Below, piece after piece: positions 62,485 to 64,000 of a stretch of 64,000 bases of DNA. Made by a program: the position numbers and the translations under genes. Source of the stretch: Alkalispirochaeta americana (GTDB lineage Bacteria; Spirochaetota; Spirochaetia; DSM-27196; Alkalispirochaetaceae). Below the pieces are notes generated by a model. It worked only from the letters and a program-made list of their open reading frames with translations, did no database searches and was not told where the DNA came from. Position 1 is the first letter of the stretch. Every line of letters begins with the position of its first letter. The stretch is from assembly GCF_900156105.1 (NCBI RefSeq), contig NZ_FTMS01000017.1, forward strand, positions 1-64,000, in the 5' to 3' direction.

Positions 62485-63216
62485 ATGCGAACGATCGCTC
62501 TTGATACGGGAAGCTCCATTTTGGCCATCGCTGCCGCCCGGGGGCACGAGATTGTGCAGATCCGGGAGCTTCCGCCGGAGTTCCGCCACATCGAGAACCT
62601 GACCCCTGCCCTGGAGGAGCTCCTCCGTGAGGTAGGTTGGTCTCCATCCTCTCTGGAAGCACTGGTGGTGGCGGCAGGGCCGGGAAGCTTCACCGGATTG
62701 CGGGTTGGCATGGCCGCCGCCAAGGGGCTGGCCCTGGCCTGCGGAGCGCCGGTCGTCTCGGTTGATTCCCTGGAAGCCCTGGCAGCAACCGAAACAGCAG
62801 CAGATCCGGCCTTCCAGGGACTCCTGGTGCCGGTGATAGACGCCCGCAAGGCCCGGCTCTACGGAGCGCTCTTTCAGCAGGATGCGGCAGATCAGGAACT
62901 GCCCGGACGATTCCTGGAAAACAGCGATCTCCCGCCCCGGGAGCTGGCCCGGGCCATAACCGCTCGGAATCCTCGGCGATGGAAGCTCACGGGAGCCCTA
63001 GACCCGGAGGTTCTCTCGCCCCACATGCCCCGGGAGATCCTTGAGCGACAACTGCCTGCTCGTCATCCCCGGGCATCCTCGGCCCTGCCCGGCCTGGTGA
63101 GGTGCGGTGCAGCACGGCTCCGGCAGAATCAGGTCGACGATCCCTACGCCGGCCCGGCCTATCTCCGTGCAGGTGATGTGGGAGAGGCCAAGAACTATCC
63201 CCGCTTTTCGGGGTGA
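62485..63216 (+). CDS. tsaB: TsaB, t6A modification scaffold protein
   Basis: 243 aa. ASKHA fold: ALDTGSSILAIA, VVAAGPGSFTGLRVGMAAAKGLA, and VPVIDARKARLYGALF. TsaB is an inactive paralogue that dimerises with the enzyme TsaD; TsaE is encoded 3 nt upstream. TsaD is not in the window. Confidence 0.94.
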   Translation: MRTIALDTGSSILAIAAARGHEIVQIRELPPEFRHIENLTPALEELLREVGWSPSSLEALVVAAGPGSFTGLRVGMAAAKGLALACGAPVVSVDSLEALAATETAADPAFQGLLVPVIDARKARLYGALFQQDAADQELPGRFLENSDLPPRELARAITARNPRRWKLTGALDPEVLSPHMPREILERQLPARHPRASSALPGLVRCGAARLRQNQVDDPYAGPAYLRAGDVGEAKNYPRFSG

Positions 63217-63248
63217 GTCCCGGCTGATCCCCGGAAGAGGCCAACGGA

Positions 63249-63476
63249 CTAGGGGGAGATCAAATCGGAGAGCCCCGAGAGATCGTCCGGGGCCGAGCGG
63301 GCAGCCGCCTCGTTTTCAGCCTGGATCGCTTCGAAAACTTCCCGGCGATAGACCTTTACCGACTCGGGGGCGACAATCCCCAGCTTGACCTGATCACCGC
63401 GAATCTCCACCACCGATATCTCGATATCGGAGCCGATCATGATTCGCTCTTTGGTCTTTCGCGCAAGAATAAGCAC
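63249..63476 (-). CDS. csrA: carbon storage regulator CsrA
   Basis: 75 aa from GTG 63474-63476, with AAAGGGG upstream. LILARKTKERIMIG and VKLGIVAPESVKVYRREVFEAI are the RNA-binding strands; Arg near position 44-50 and Val/Ala positions used for GGA binding are kept. It dimerises and represses translation of GGA-hairpin messages. It is 3 bp after fliW, in the order known from Borrelia and Treponema. The likely local targets are the flaB, flaG and fliD leaders. Confidence 0.95.
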   Translation of the reverse strand: MLILARKTKERIMIGSDIEISVVEIRGDQVKLGIVAPESVKVYRREVFEAIQAENEAAARSAPDDLSGLSDLISP

Positions 63477-63479
63477 GGC

Positions 63480-63920
63480 CTACCCCTTTCCCAGGAGAGA
63501 GTGCTGAAGCCCCCAGCGCGAGTCCAGGGAGATCGCCTGCCGACCCAGCCTGTCGCGGCGATTCACGATGAGCGGCCCCTGGAGATTGCAGGTCGCCCGC
63601 CGGTCGTCTCCCTCTCGTGCAATGGTGACGATCGCAAAAACCAGGAGGTCGTCAAAATCGGGCTTTCCGATTTCGGCAAGATCCTCGGGGTCTATATCAA
63701 GTTCGTACCGGGACTCCACCAGGTAGGGGTTCACCAGAATAAAAGCCAGCTCCCGATCCTCCAGGCTTTGGAGCCAGAGGAAGGGCTTGTGCACGGCATC
63801 CAGCAGGGCATACCGCCGAAACCGCTCGAAACCAAAGAGACCGGCCGGAAAATGAATCAGCTGTTTCTCCTGAACCGTGACCGTCCCGTAGGGTTTGCTC
63901 TCGATCGTTACATCCGTCAT
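63480..63920 (-). CDS. fliW: flagellar assembly factor FliW
   Basis: 146 aa, full length. FPAGLFGFERFRRYALLD and FLWLQSLEDRELAFILVNPY are the family core. FliW binds newly made flagellin and, when flagellin is low, binds CsrA and prevents repression. It lies between flgL and csrA, giving a three-gene unit. Confidence 0.95.
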   Translation of the reverse strand: MTDVTIESKPYGTVTVQEKQLIHFPAGLFGFERFRRYALLDAVHKPFLWLQSLEDRELAFILVNPYLVESRYELDIDPEDLAEIGKPDFDDLLVFAIVTIAREGDDRRATCNLQGPLIVNRRDRLGRQAISLDSRWGLQHSLLGKG

Positions 63921-63952
63921 CGTTATCGAACCTCGCTCACCAGCAGAATCGT

Positions 63953-64000
63953 CTACCGGAGAAAATCAAGCAGCGTGGGCTGGATGACCCGGGCAGAAAC
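63953..64000 (-). CDS. flgL: C-terminal end of hook-filament junction protein FlgL (partial)
   Basis: The minus-strand frame entering from the window edge encodes VSARVIQPTLLDFLR and stops at TAG (63953-63955). The IQPTLLDFL ending is typical of spirochaete FlgL, and flgL-fliW-csrA is the expected order. Only 15 residues are visible. Confidence 0.72.
   Translation of the reverse strand, partial: VSARVIQPTLLDFLR

Noticed and set aside
1-64000. tRNA, rRNA, insertion sequences or prophage
   Set aside because: No transposase or phage-like protein, and no recognisable tRNA or rRNA sequence in the gaps; short RNAs without strong hairpins could still be missed by eye.

Overview
The window is about 60% GC and comes from a free-living, motile, fermentative spirochaete, most likely a Spirochaetaceae member near Spirochaeta/Alkalispirochaeta. 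The evidence is two flagellar sheath proteins (FlaA), two core flagellins (FlaB), the flgL-fliW-csrA order, a PlzA-like PilZ protein, and two [FeFe]-hydrogenase operons typical of an H2-producing anaerobe. A BCCT transporter and Trk potassium genes fit a salt-exposed habitat. The genus is inferred; no rRNA is present.

Layout. 1-6.6 kb: a membrane-protein tail, a LysR regulator, a Cache/HisKA_2 sensor kinase, a DUF1007 protein, and a copper module (copA, csoR) with matching 17-bp operators. 6.6-20.4 kb: two trimeric NAD-linked hydrogenase operons. The first (plus strand) has a NuoF subunit fused to a GltD/NfnB-like FAD-NAD(P)H module, and its HydA has Ser where the proton-relay Cys is expected. 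The second (minus strand) is canonical but carries a cysteine-free HydD-like protein. Between them lie a periplasmic binding protein and a soluble protein joining both cytoplasmic parts of MotA to a FliG C-terminal domain. 18.6-28.4 kb: a fused ABC permease-ATPase, BCCT carrier and stress protein; then a HAD protein, TrkH and TrkA. 27.3-39.2 kb: SrkA kinase, Tex, a four-gene polyamine operon (arginine to spermidine by the carboxyspermidine route), a CDF transporter, MsrA, a laccase-domain protein and RidA. 39.2-49.8 kb: PilZ, chemoreceptor, SUMF1 lipoprotein, TatD, a cNMP-type sensor kinase, the flaA pair, and a lipoprotein/membrane-protein pair. 49.9-56.1 kb: metXW, infC-rpmI-rplT, a coiled-coil protein plus ZapA, PlzA-like and TPR proteins. 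56.1-64 kb: flaB1, flaB2, flaG, fliD, two unknowns, tsaE, tsaB, then csrA, fliW and the end of flgL on the minus strand.

How it fits together. The hydrogenases reoxidise NAD(P)H and ferredoxin from fermentation. The flagellar block encodes filament subunits together with their likely post-transcriptional regulators: the leaders of flaB1, flaB2, flaG and fliD all show hairpins with GGA in the loop, as expected for CsrA, and FliW is the known CsrA antagonist. The most unusual items are the MotA-FliG chimera, the NuoF-GltD hydrogenase fusion with its TSCSPGW sister subunit, and the hairpin-embedded ribosome binding sites of the filament genes. I saw no tRNA, rRNA, CRISPR array or insertion sequence. 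No stretch over 300 bp lacks a gene. The longest gaps are 56083-56338, 44371-44615, 51627-51859, 57194-57419 and 6509-6754; their contents are listed.
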